NCBI GenBank assembly: GCA_937907055.1
Contig: CALCTW010000084.1
Location: 1-13,721, forward strand
Source of the DNA: an uncultured Clostridia bacterium
GTDB lineage: Bacteria; Bacillota; Clostridia; Christensenellales; Aristaeellaceae
DNA: 13,721 nt
Direction: 5' to 3'
Each line of letters starts with the position of its first letter. Within the stretch, counting starts at the first letter, position 1. This document shows positions 1-6,273 of this stretch, in pieces. A program made the translations under genes and the position numbers. The notes beneath the pieces are model-generated. The model searched no databases. It saw only the letters and a list, made by a program, of their open reading frames with translations, and had not been told where the DNA came from.

Positions 1-141
1 CGTTGAAAGATTTCATGTGCCATGGGGTTGAAGCGTGTAAGGGGGCTAATACGGCAATCCCCGGACTGCCGTGCCTTCGGATAACCTCGGTGTTGTTTCG
101 GAGAATCATAAAGCTGCCTTTGCAAACAATCAAAATCAAAT
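1..141. other. Unassigned left flank of the IS element
   Basis: I recognise no gene here. On the minus strand a frame is open from an ATG at 109-107 to the window edge (36 codons), with a purine-rich AAAGG 7 bases upstream of it. It would encode the start of a protein beginning MILRNNTEVIRRHGS, which I do not recognise; a frame this short can arise by chance. ACGGCA at 51-56 and TGCCGT at 67-72 form a 6-bp inverted repeat without a T tail. Confidence 0.3.
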
Positions 142-159
142 GGGGTTGTTGCAGAACAC
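142..159 (+). repeat. IS1182-family left terminal inverted repeat
   Basis: It begins GGGGTTGTTGCAG and matches the reverse complement of 1972-1989 at 15 of 18 positions, with mismatches at positions 5, 13 and 17. The same bases also form the 5' arm of the hairpin at 143-177. Confidence 0.75.
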
Positions 160-181
160 AAAAATCTGCAGCAACCCTTTT
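143..181 (+). terminator. Terminator-like hairpin at the left IS end
   Basis: Bases 143-154 pair with 166-177 in a 12-bp stem with one G-T wobble and an 11-base loop, followed by TTTT at 178-181. The 5' arm is the IS terminal repeat itself. On the plus strand it would stop transcription entering the element from the left. On the minus strand the tail is weaker (CATTTGATTTT), but it could still end the transposase mRNA. Confidence 0.6.
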
Positions 182-296
182 ATGATGCCTACGAATCGAA
201 AAATGAGCGAAAAAAGGGTAAAGCAAACACAACATGCTGAAATTCAGCGGAAAGTAGTGAATGGATTCCGTTGTTAGATCCGGAATTCTGGACAAT

Positions 297-1901
297 TTAG
301 AATTTCAGCATTTTTTTCGGGGACAAAAGATGAGGTTTCTTCTCCTTGGCGTTGCACTTGCTGATCCACTTCAGGATGTTTTGGGAGAGGCCAAGGAAGT
401 AAAGCTCACTGGAGACTTTTAGTGTTCCGGCAGTCAGGAAACGAACAAAGCGACGGTTGTGCTTCAACTGGCCAAAGGCACCCTCAGCTTGAATAGACCG
501 GTTGACTCGCAACAATTTCCCTTCTTCTGTGGTGATCCGTTCAAGTGAAGCCTGGCGGAAGTCCGCAAACTCCCGGCATATGACCAGTTCCTTCTGCTTC
601 TCCGGGTCTTTGGCTTTACAGCATTGAGCCCTGTATGGGCATCCGGAACAATCCTCACAGCGATAACGCTGCACCTTTTTCTCGCTTCCGTCTTTGCTGC
701 GCTCTGTGCTCTCTCCGATACAGGGCAGGATCCGTCCGTTTTTGCACACATAGTAATCCTCTGGCTGGTAGTAGGCCATATTCTCACTTCGACCGATCTG
801 TGCCTTGAATTTCCTTGTTCGGCTGCTCTCGTAATTGTTTGGCTTAATATATTATGCTACAATCCCTTTCTCTGACAAGAACCGGTAGTTCCGCAGACTT
901 TCATACCCGGAATCTGCCACTGCTCTTTGGTAACGCTTTCCATGCCATTTTTCCATTGTTTCCAACATTGGCGGCAGCGTATCATAGTCGGTTCGGTTGC
1001 TGAATACTCCGATCCCCGTGATGAATTCGCTGTTGACCGCAAACTGCACATTGTACCCCGGCTTAAGCTGCCCATTTTTCATGTGGTCGTCTTTCATGTG
1101 CATGAATGTTGCATCCGGATCGGTTTTGGAAAAGCTGTTTCGTTCATTTCCCAATGTTTTCAGTTTCTGTTCGTAAGCGTTCCAGCGCTCAAATAGACTG
1201 TGCAAACACTCCCTCATGCGTATGATTTCCGGCTTGCGGTGTCCGCGCCCCTTTTCGACATGAAGGTCTTTCTCTTCGATTTCTTTGCCAAGCTCCCGCA
1301 CTTTTTCTTCGAGCTTTCCTTTGGTCGCATACCCTTCCGTAAGACCAAGCAGTTCCTTTGCTTTCCCTCTGATCTTCTTTAATTCGCGTTCGACTGTTTT
1401 TCGCCAGACGAAGGTGTAACGATTCGCCTTGCTCTCGATTTTTGTGCCATCCACAAAAACCTCTTCATGGTCTGTCATTCCATCCTTTTCAAGCAAGGCG
1501 GCATACTGATAAAACAGATCCTCAATAGCCGGCGCTGTGTCTTCTCCGCTCCTGAATCGTGCAATGGTGCAGTGATCCGGCGCCTCATGGCCGTCCAGCA
1601 ACAGAATAAACTGGATATTCTCCCAGCACAGCTCCTCTATCTTCCTGCTGGAGTACACGCCTTTCATGTACGCGCAGGCAATGATCTCGAACAGAATCCT
1701 TGGCTCGACTTGTGATTTTCGGATCCTTCCCGAATAAGCTTCGTACAGTTTCCTGTAGTCCAGTCTCCCAAGCTGGTCGCTTACTTGTCGATAGAACTCG
1801 CTCTTTTCTGCGCTGAACTCCTGACTTCCGCAAATATTCATTTTCAGCTGCTGACATCCTTGCTGAATTGAAATATAGTGCTCTTGTTGTGTTATGTTCA
1901 T
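297..1901 (-). pseudogene. IS1182-family transposase, interrupted by in-frame TAA
   Basis: This is the DDE transposase of the element, 534 codon positions from the ATG at 1901 to the TAA at 297. I prefer this start (MNITQQEHYI) because it resembles family N-termini and because the earlier ATG at 1982 lies in the terminal repeat; no Shine-Dalgarno site is visible. A DUF772-like helical region covers roughly residues 45-120. Candidate catalytic residues are D151 (VFVDGTK), D330 (AVADSGYES) and E473 (QAEGAFGQLK), with a Cys cluster near 415-428. Codon 350 is TAA (854-852), between GIVA and YIKPNNYE. The frame continues unbroken on both sides, so the break is a single in-frame stop, not a frameshift. 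As I recall the family, Ala is directly followed by YIKP, so the stop may be a 3-base insertion. Both halves are otherwise well preserved, suggesting a recent lesion. A TATAAT lies at 1916-1911 but is almost too close to the start. Confidence 0.85.
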
Positions 1902-1923
1902 GCCAATTACATTATACAACAAA

Positions 1924-1966
1924 ACAGAGCGTCTTGCATCTCCTGCTTGACGCTCTGTCTTTTTTT
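1924..1966 (+). terminator. Bidirectional terminator inside the right IS end
   Basis: A perfect 10-bp stem pairs 1924-1933 with 1949-1958, with an inner GCA/TGC stem in the loop, followed on the plus strand by seven Ts (1960-1966). On the minus strand the hairpin is followed by TTTTG. It sits between the outside gene and the transposase start, so it would block read-through from the secreted-protein gene into the transposase, and outward plus-strand transcription. Confidence 0.7.
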
Positions 1967-1971
1967 GTTCA

Positions 1972-1989
1972 GGGTTGTGCAACAGCCCC
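1972..1989 (-). repeat. IS1182-family right terminal inverted repeat
   Basis: Read on the minus strand it begins GGGGCTGTTGCAC and pairs with the left repeat. An ATG at 1982 that would lengthen the transposase falls inside this repeat, which argues against that start. Confidence 0.75.
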
Positions 1990-2028
1990 TCGTTTTATGT
2001 TATGGTCTGTGAAGGAGATGTGATTGCC

Positions 2029-2499
2029 TTAGAAGATGCTGGTGACCTTGTTCCAGACCCAGCAGGCGCCGTCCTTGGCGGAGCCGGCGATGTCCGTGAT
2101 GCCGTTCCAGACTTTGCCGGGGAGTTCCTTGATTTCTTCCAGAGCCTTGCCGGCGTTGTCCTTCACCTGCTTTTCAGCAGCGTGCAGATCTTCCAGAGCG
2201 GATTCGGACCAGGGGAAATGCTCACGAACGGGGTGGCCATCCTTCACCAGGGAGATACCGGTTTCCACGAGGTTGACACCGAAGAAGCGGATCAGGTTGC
2301 CGACATACTTGACACTGCCGGTGAGTGTATTGGTGACACCGCTGTTGTTATTCTGCGGAAGGTCAAAGTTGGTGATGTTGGTGGTGGGGATGTTGGGGAG
2401 TCCATCGAACTCGGCGTCGGCACTGGCGGCAGCCATGGGGACAATGGCGATCATCATCAGGGTTACGATAGCAAACAGGGTAGCGATCAAACGTTTCAT
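2029..2499 (-). CDS. Small secreted protein of unknown function
   Basis: It encodes 156 residues from the ATG at 2499, chosen because AGGAGG (2512-2507) lies 7 bases upstream; a longer frame beginning at 2610 has no such site. The N-terminus is a classic signal peptide: MKR, then a hydrophobic core (about residues 4-22), then a likely signal peptidase I site after AAASA near residue 26. The mature part starts with an Asn/Thr/Pro-rich stretch (PTTNITNF, NNNSG), has one mildly hydrophobic segment (LIRFFGVNLVETGISLV), then a charged helical region (EDLHAAEKQVKDNAGKALEEIKEL) and a C-terminus with two Trp. It has one Cys, no cell-wall anchor motif and no lipobox. I do not recognise the family. Nothing beside it on the same strand forms an operon with it; the IS begins 40 bases after its stop. 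Export is well supported; function is not. Confidence 0.75.
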   Translation of the reverse strand: MKRLIATLFAIVTLMMIAIVPMAAASADAEFDGLPNIPTTNITNFDLPQNNNSGVTNTLTGSVKYVGNLIRFFGVNLVETGISLVKDGHPVREHFPWSESALEDLHAAEKQVKDNAGKALEEIKELPGKVWNGITDIAGSAKDGACWVWNKVTSIF

Positions 2500-2582
2500 A
2501 GTATTTCCTCCTCGCCTCATTGGGCGTCTCTTTTTGTGTTTCAGGAGGTTTTCCTTGTCCCTCCTGACAGTGATGAGTATAG
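2500..2582 (-). promoter_or_regulatory. Leader with alternative SD-pairing stems, upstream of the secreted protein
   Basis: In mRNA order the leader carries TCAGGAGG (2567-2560), an 11-base loop, CCTCCTGA (2548-2541), and then the true ribosome binding site AGGAGG (2512-2507). The first two elements form a perfect 8-bp stem. The middle CCTCCT is also perfectly complementary to the real Shine-Dalgarno, so the two pairings are mutually exclusive. A possible -10 box TATACT lies at 2581-2576, without a convincing -35. The sequence shows the complementarity; that it regulates translation is inference. Confidence 0.4.
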
Positions 2583-2743
2583 CGTATGAGGCCGGAGGAA
2601 GACACAACAATTCCCGCTGAATTACGTATAGTGTGATTTCATTTGTTTTCGTTTTCGTTTAATATTCGGAGCTTCACGGATCGTCAGGCTGTCGGCAGGT
2701 GTCGTGAGCCTGCCCCCATTTATTATGAAACGGAAAACGAAGA

Positions 2744-3664
2744 TCAATAATCCGGACCCTCCGGGATGACCGGTCTGCCCGGGATGGAGCGGACGAGCTC
2801 GTACTGAACCGTTTCAAAGTATCTGTTCCAGAAGCCGCGGGCGTTCGGATTGGCGGTGCCGTGTTCTACCCAGAGGCGGGTGACCCCGGCCTCCCACGCG
2901 CGCGCGGCGGCGGTGTACAGCAGACACTGCGCGAGGCCGGAGGCGCGAAGCTCCGGAACCACATAGACTTCGCCGATGTTGGCGGAGGCAATGCCCGCGG
3001 TCAGCAGGTTTTCTTCATTGTTCCATTCAATGATGCCGACCAGCGTATCGTTTTTGAAGGCGCAGAGCAGCTCCAGATCCTCGGACATGAAATAATCATG
3101 GTAGAGTTCCTCGGTGAATTCCGTGCCGGGATAGAAGACAGGACTTTTCTTTAAATGATCGATGATCTGCCGGACGGCGGGCCAGATGAGGGGCCATTTT
3201 TCTTCGATCTCCGGCTTGTCCAGCACGCGGATCTCGATACCCGGCAGGGAGGAGGGGAATTCATCGCCGATCAGACGGACGCAGGTCTCCGCCATGGTGC
3301 CGAACTGCATCATATGAAACGCGCGGATGCATGCTTCATCCCGTGCATACAGTTGGACCGAAAAATCGCAGCCGGAGGATGGAACCACCCTGTCCGCCAG
3401 TGCCTGAAACAGGCGTACCATCATCTGTTCGCTTTCTGCAAAATAACCGCACAGGGGGATCCGGCAGAAGGTCTTTCCCGCCTCTTCATAGCAGTGATAA
3501 TACAGAAAACCGTGTTCGTCCGCGTGCTCCAGTTCAATGCACGGGAGATCTTCCAGTTCGCTTGCGGCATAAGCGGTGAAGGCGTCTTCATTCAGTACAT
3601 AGGCGGAAAAGACGGAATCAAGTTGGTCCTGATATTTCCGGTAAAGGGCGGAAAAATGATTCAT
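2744..3664 (-). CDS. Two-domain GNAT-family N-acetyltransferase
   Basis: This 306-residue protein would transfer an acetyl group from acetyl-CoA to an amine substrate I cannot name. The C-terminal half (about 143-306) is a recognisable GNAT fold: strand IGEVYVVPEL leads into the acetyl-CoA loop R-A-S-G-L-A (240-245), followed by helix LLYTAAARAWEAG and the closing segment NARGFWNRYFE. The N-terminal half (about 1-135) ends in a segment like a GNAT C-terminus (ACIRAFHMMQFGTM) but shows no clear acetyl-CoA loop, so it may be a degenerate second GNAT domain. AAAGGAG lies 7 bases before the ATG. It is the last gene of the minus-strand operon, 33 bases after the kinase-like gene. A GGCAGG/CCTGCC hairpin at 2694-2714 follows its stop but has no U tail. 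Confidence 0.85.
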   Translation of the reverse strand: MNHFSALYRKYQDQLDSVFSAYVLNEDAFTAYAASELEDLPCIELEHADEHGFLYYHCYEEAGKTFCRIPLCGYFAESEQMMVRLFQALADRVVPSSGCDFSVQLYARDEACIRAFHMMQFGTMAETCVRLIGDEFPSSLPGIEIRVLDKPEIEEKWPLIWPAVRQIIDHLKKSPVFYPGTEFTEELYHDYFMSEDLELLCAFKNDTLVGIIEWNNEENLLTAGIASANIGEVYVVPELRASGLAQCLLYTAAARAWEAGVTRLWVEHGTANPNARGFWNRYFETVQYELVRSIPGRPVIPEGPDY

Positions 3665-3697
3665 GGGATCGCTCCTTTGGGATTTCTGCCGGAAAGA

Positions 3698-4240
3698 TCA
3701 GCCTTTCGGGGCAGCGTGTTCTTTTTCGTATTGCTCAAATTCCGGGGTGCGCGACCAGTAACGGATGCCCCAGTTTTCAAAATTCCATTCGTCGCTGTAG
3801 GCGTTGCACTCATAATCGATATAATATAGTTTATCGTTCCACGGAATGAAGTTGGTGGGGAAGTAATCAATATTGAGCCCGATGGGATACAGAAGGGCGC
3901 ACATCCGGCGGATGTCATCGAGGAAGGCGGGCTGCATAGCCCCCTTCCGCACTCGGTCGTATATGGTGTCGCCGGGAATGTATTCCTTTAAGATGCGCTC
4001 GTTTTCGATGTCCACATCCAGCATTTTCGGGAGCAGAATCCCGGCCGCGGTGAGCCGTTCATAATCCCGGCATTCGGCTTCGATCTTGTTGCCGAAGGTG
4101 TAATAGGCGCAGGGCTCATGATGGATCTGCTTCAGCACATATTCCGTATCGCCGCGCCGGACAAGATAGGAATAGCCGCCCTTGCCCTTTCCGAGCAGGC
4201 GGAGGACCTGATAGTTTTTTCCGTTCACGGTCATTTCCAT
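3698..4240 (-). CDS. Mini protein-kinase-like protein
   Basis: This 180-residue protein has the order of motifs of a kinase fold, compressed. It has a glycine-rich loop LLGKGKGGYS (15-24), a lysine in YVLKQ (K37), Glu residues in a following helix (54-57), a hinge-like ILKEYIPG, a catalytic-loop-like segment with D125 and N130 five apart (NIDYFPTN), and a metal-binding-like D142 in YYIDYE where DFG would be. It ends there and lacks most of the C-lobe, so it is closer to small RIO/Kdo-kinase-like or aminoglycoside-phosphotransferase-like folds than to Ser/Thr kinases. Two starts are possible: the ATG at 4240, with GGAG 7 bases upstream (preferred), and the ATG at 4234, which shares ATGA with the stop of the preceding gene. 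Translation is probably coupled to that gene. The substrate is unknown; neighbouring acetyltransferases suggest a small molecule, but this is inference. Confidence 0.75.
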   Translation of the reverse strand: MEMTVNGKNYQVLRLLGKGKGGYSYLVRRGDTEYVLKQIHHEPCAYYTFGNKIEAECRDYERLTAAGILLPKMLDVDIENERILKEYIPGDTIYDRVRKGAMQPAFLDDIRRMCALLYPIGLNIDYFPTNFIPWNDKLYYIDYECNAYSDEWNFENWGIRYWSRTPEFEQYEKEHAAPKG

Positions 4241-4455
4241 GGCGCTTCTCCTTTGAGCCTTTCAAAAGTGACACACTGCGCTTTGAGGCTGATCTTTTTG
4301 ACCTGATAGCCAAAGGCAATCAGCTCTTTTTTATAGGTCAGCAGGGCGTGATCGGGCCGGAAGCCGCAGATCGCTTCGATCCGCGCGAAGGTGAGCGAAA
4401 AGCAGTCCTCCCCGTTCTCGCGGATCCATTGCCACAATGGTTCGTATTTGCTCAT
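4231..4455 (-). CDS. Small protein of unknown function (74 aa)
   Basis: A 74-residue soluble protein beginning MSKYEPLWQWIRENGED. It is tightly packed in the operon: its start codon shares ATGA with the stop of the upstream GNAT (4452-4455), and its end overlaps the kinase-like gene by up to 10 bases. This arrangement supports it being real and translated by coupling. The composition (LWQWI, LTFARIEAICGF, LTYKKELIAFGYQV) suggests a compact alpha/beta fold with no membrane segment, signal or Cys pair. I recall small uncharacterised clostridial proteins of this pattern but cannot name a function. It could be an accessory or substrate-binding partner of the kinase-like protein. Confidence 0.7.
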   Translation of the reverse strand: MSKYEPLWQWIRENGEDCFSLTFARIEAICGFRPDHALLTYKKELIAFGYQVKKISLKAQCVTFERLKGEAPWK

Positions 4456-4961
4456 GTCATCGGTTCCCGTTCGGCGGCCATTTCAATGCAGATCCACTGT
4501 CGGCCGTTGCCCTCGTAGATCTCCTTTTCCGGCAGGATCGTGAATCCGGCCGCCTGATAGCAGCGGCAGGCCGGCGGATTGTCCTCAAACACGCCGAGAG
4601 TGACCCGCCGGGCGCCGTAAACATCAAAGGCGTAGCGCATGCCCAGACGCAGCATCCGCTTGCCGTAGCCTTTGCCCCGAAGCAGCGGATCCACGATCAC
4701 GAAGCCGAAGCGCAGTACCCCGGGGTCTTCTACGGGACGGCGCAGAATGAAAAAGCCGACGACCCGGTCATCCTCCACGGCAACAAAGGGGAAAAAACGG
4801 TCGTTATCGATCCGCCCGGCCAGCGCTTCCTGAAGCCTTTCTTCGGTCAGCGGAAAGGGGCCCATCCGTCCGGCTGTCCACTTGAAAAACGCGTCTTCAT
4901 CGGCGCACCAGCGGATGATGACCGCCGCGTCACCGGATCTGTAAGGTCTGATACCAAGCAT
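4452..4961 (-). CDS. GNAT-family N-acetyltransferase
   Basis: A 169-residue single-domain GNAT enzyme. It opens with the typical strand LGIRPYRSGDAAVI. The acetyl-CoA-binding loop R-G-K-G-Y-G sits at 95-100 after strand LRFGFVIVDPLL, followed by helix KRMLRLGMRYAF. It closes with VTLGVFEDNPPACRCYQAAGF, the usual substrate-side strand, Asn and tail. Length is normal for the family. The start is 9 bases after the stop of the preceding GNAT, with AGAGG just upstream, and its own stop overlaps the start of the 74-residue gene by ATGA. The substrate (amino acid, peptide, antibiotic or protein N-terminus) cannot be read from sequence. Confidence 0.88.
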   Translation of the reverse strand: MLGIRPYRSGDAAVIIRWCADEDAFFKWTAGRMGPFPLTEERLQEALAGRIDNDRFFPFVAVEDDRVVGFFILRRPVEDPGVLRFGFVIVDPLLRGKGYGKRMLRLGMRYAFDVYGARRVTLGVFEDNPPACRCYQAAGFTILPEKEIYEGNGRQWICIEMAAEREPMT

Positions 4962-4970
4962 AGATACCTC

Positions 4971-5495
4971 TCAGGAATGGATCAGCTGATCCCAGTCATC
5001 ACGGGTGATGACGGAAACATGGGTGATGTGATTGGCTTCATCCGGGTATTCTTTTAAGAACTTCATGCCGATCGCTTCCGCGGTGCGGTAGGACGGAACA
5101 TTGGTGTACTTGCAGTAGGAATACACGGCGTCATAGTCGGTGCGTGTGAAAGCCCAGTCGCGGACAGCGGCGGCGGCCTCTCTCGCGTAGCCTTTGCGCT
5201 GCTGATCGCGGCGGATATGGTAGCCGATCTCCGGCAGCATCTGCCCGTCAATGGGCTGGAGGGTGAGCCCGCAGTCGCCGATCACTTCTCCGGTCTCCTT
5301 CAGACAGACTGCCCAGAGACCGAAGCCGTCTTTTTCATAACGGGCGATATTACGGTCGATCCAGCTTTGCACACGCGCTTCATCGAAGGTGTAGGGATAG
5401 TGCCGTGTGATCTCGGGATCGGAAAAGAGCGCGTACAGCGCTTCAAAATCATCCTGCGTCATGGGACGGAGCAGGAGACGGGAAGTTTCGATCAT
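4971..5495 (-). CDS. RimJ/RimL-type GNAT N-acetyltransferase
   Basis: 174 residues starting MIETSRLLLRPMTQDDFEALYALF, the hallmark opening of RimJ/RimL-like acetyltransferases. The acetyl-CoA loop Q-R-K-G-Y-A is at 99-104 after EIGYHIRRD, followed by helix REAAAAVRDWAF and the closing SYRTAEAIGMKF. I take the ATG at 5495; GAAGGAG lies 11 bases upstream, which is long. A TTG six bases earlier has better spacing, and an ATG at 5522 has no ribosome binding site. It is the first gene of the minus operon, reached from the promoter at 5734-5706 through a leader of about 200 bases. RimJ/RimL relatives modify ribosomal proteins or small amines; which applies here is unknown. Confidence 0.88.
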   Translation of the reverse strand: MIETSRLLLRPMTQDDFEALYALFSDPEITRHYPYTFDEARVQSWIDRNIARYEKDGFGLWAVCLKETGEVIGDCGLTLQPIDGQMLPEIGYHIRRDQQRKGYAREAAAAVRDWAFTRTDYDAVYSYCKYTNVPSYRTAEAIGMKFLKEYPDEANHITHVSVITRDDWDQLIHS

Positions 5496-5699
5496 ATTCA
5501 AAAATACTCCTTCATCGGTCATCGGGAGCGGAAAACCTGCCGGATACGGTTCAGAGCGGGCATTCCAGACAAGGATCCTCTACTATTAAAGTGTATTATA
5601 AACGGCAGGAAACAGACCGGCCCCCAACACGCCGGAATCCTCGGGACGGCGGTCTTTGGGGAGACGGTCGCAGGAGATTAACCATCGTTAAGATGACGC
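5496..5699 (-). promoter_or_regulatory. Long 5' leader of the minus GNAT operon
   Basis: If transcription starts just after the -10 box at 5711-5706, the first gene has a leader of about 200 bases, long for such an operon. CCTGCCG (5609-5603) and CGGCAGG further downstream form a 7-bp complementary pair around a long loop, the second copy being followed by TTTT, which is weakly attenuator-like. A second TATAAT (5600-5595) lacks a good -35. I recognise no T-box or other riboswitch motif. Confidence 0.3.
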
Positions 5700-5705
5700 G
5701 CGTTT

Positions 5706-5734
5706 ATTATATCCGAATATGCGCGGAACGTCAA
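5706..5734 (-). promoter_or_regulatory. Promoter of the minus-strand GNAT operon
   Basis: On the minus strand there is TTGACG (5734-5729), a 17-base spacer and TATAAT (5711-5706), a near-perfect sigma-A promoter (11 of 12). It faces away from the plus-strand promoter at 5756-5784, and its -35 lies in the same inverted repeat. Confidence 0.8.
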
Positions 5735-5760
5735 CCCGGAGCATCGCCCGGGCGGTTGAC
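5730..5760. promoter_or_regulatory. Inverted repeat joining two divergent -35 boxes (possible operator)
   Basis: GTCAACC (5730-5736) and GGTTGAC (5754-5760) are perfect inverted copies separated by 17 bases, CCGG-rich on both sides. Each arm includes most of one -35 hexamer. A dimeric regulator bound here would cover both promoters. The symmetry is seen directly; but the two -35 boxes alone would give part of it, so an operator role is inference. Confidence 0.4.
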
Positions 5761-5784
5761 AGTGCATGGGAGAAGTGATACAGT
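5756..5784 (+). promoter_or_regulatory. Promoter of the plus-strand GNAT/Nudix operon
   Basis: TTGACA (5756-5761), a 17-base spacer and TACAGT (5779-5784), with an extended -10 TGA immediately before the hexamer. It lies 37 bases before the start codon of the first gene. Confidence 0.8.
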
Positions 5785-5821
5785 AAACATGCCCATGAAG
5801 CGAATAACAGGAGAACAGACG

Positions 5822-6262
5822 ATGAAGATCATTCCTTATACAGAAGAACGCTATGACGAGGTCTATGCCCTGTGGATGAGCTGCAGGAACATGGGATTCA
5901 ATGATGTGGACGACTCCCGGGAAGGGATCGCGAAGCTGGTGCGGAAAAACCCGGAGACCTGTTTTGTGGCCGAGCATGAAGGCCGCATTGTGGGCACTGT
6001 GCTGGCCGGGAATGACGGCCGGAGAGGCTATGTTTATCACCTGTGCGTGGCGGAGGATCAGCGGAAGCTGGGCATCGGCCGCCAACTGGTGGACGCCATG
6101 CTGGAGGGCATGCGCCGGGAGGGCATCAGCAAGGTGGCGCTGGTGGTGTTCGCGTATAATGACGCCGCGAACGCGTTTTATGAAAAGATCGGTTTCATCA
6201 AACGGGACGATCTGTATTACCGGAATATCGCCCTGAGGGAACTGGTCCGGATCGATACATGA
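5822..6262 (+). CDS. GNAT-family N-acetyltransferase (YpeA-like)
   Basis: 146 residues from the ATG at 5822, chosen because AGGAG (5809-5813) lies 8 bases upstream and the promoter at 5756-5784 is inside any longer frame. The fold is a compact GNAT: MKIIPYTEERYDEVYALW opening, strand VYHLCVAED, acetyl-CoA loop Q-R-K-L-G-I-G (80-86), helix RQLVDAMLEGMRREG, then VALVVFAYNDAANAFYEKIGF with N113. The pattern resembles YpeA-type acetyltransferases, whose substrates are mostly unknown. It leads the plus operon; its stop shares bases with a possible ATG of the Nudix gene, so translation is probably coupled. Confidence 0.88.
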   Translation: MKIIPYTEERYDEVYALWMSCRNMGFNDVDDSREGIAKLVRKNPETCFVAEHEGRIVGTVLAGNDGRRGYVYHLCVAEDQRKLGIGRQLVDAMLEGMRREGISKVALVVFAYNDAANAFYEKIGFIKRDDLYYRNIALRELVRIDT

Positions 6263-6273
6263 GGAGACTCGCG

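Larger units (their letters stand above)
142..1989 (-). mobile_element. IS1182-family insertion sequence, both ends present
   Basis: The element is bounded by imperfect terminal inverted repeats (142-159 and 1972-1989, 15 of 18 matching) and contains a single transposase gene on the minus strand. The family assignment rests on the transposase: an N-terminal DUF772-type region, DDE residues in the order expected for this family, and a late cysteine cluster. Size (about 1.85 kb) and one-gene organisation fit IS1182. I see no clear direct repeat flanking the ends, so either target duplication is absent or has decayed. The element is more AT-rich than the neighbouring genes. It lies about 40 bases past the stop codon of the secreted-protein gene. 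Because the transposase is interrupted, this copy is probably not autonomous. Confidence 0.85.

Noticed and set aside
1902..1982. Longer transposase N-terminus starting at 1982
   Set aside because: That ATG lies inside the terminal inverted repeat and the extra residues (HNPEQKKTERQ) come from translating the hairpin region.
132..2000. Target-site duplication flanking the IS
   Set aside because: I compared the bases next to both ends and found no convincing direct repeat.
1975..2589. A 204-codon plus-strand frame opposite the secreted protein
   Set aside because: It is Asp/Gly/Val-rich with no ribosome binding site, and starts inside the IS terminal repeat. The minus-strand gene has a signal peptide and AGGAGG.
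2694..2714. Terminator after the two-domain GNAT gene
   Set aside because: The GGCAGG/CCTGCC stem is perfect but short and is not followed by a T run on the minus strand.
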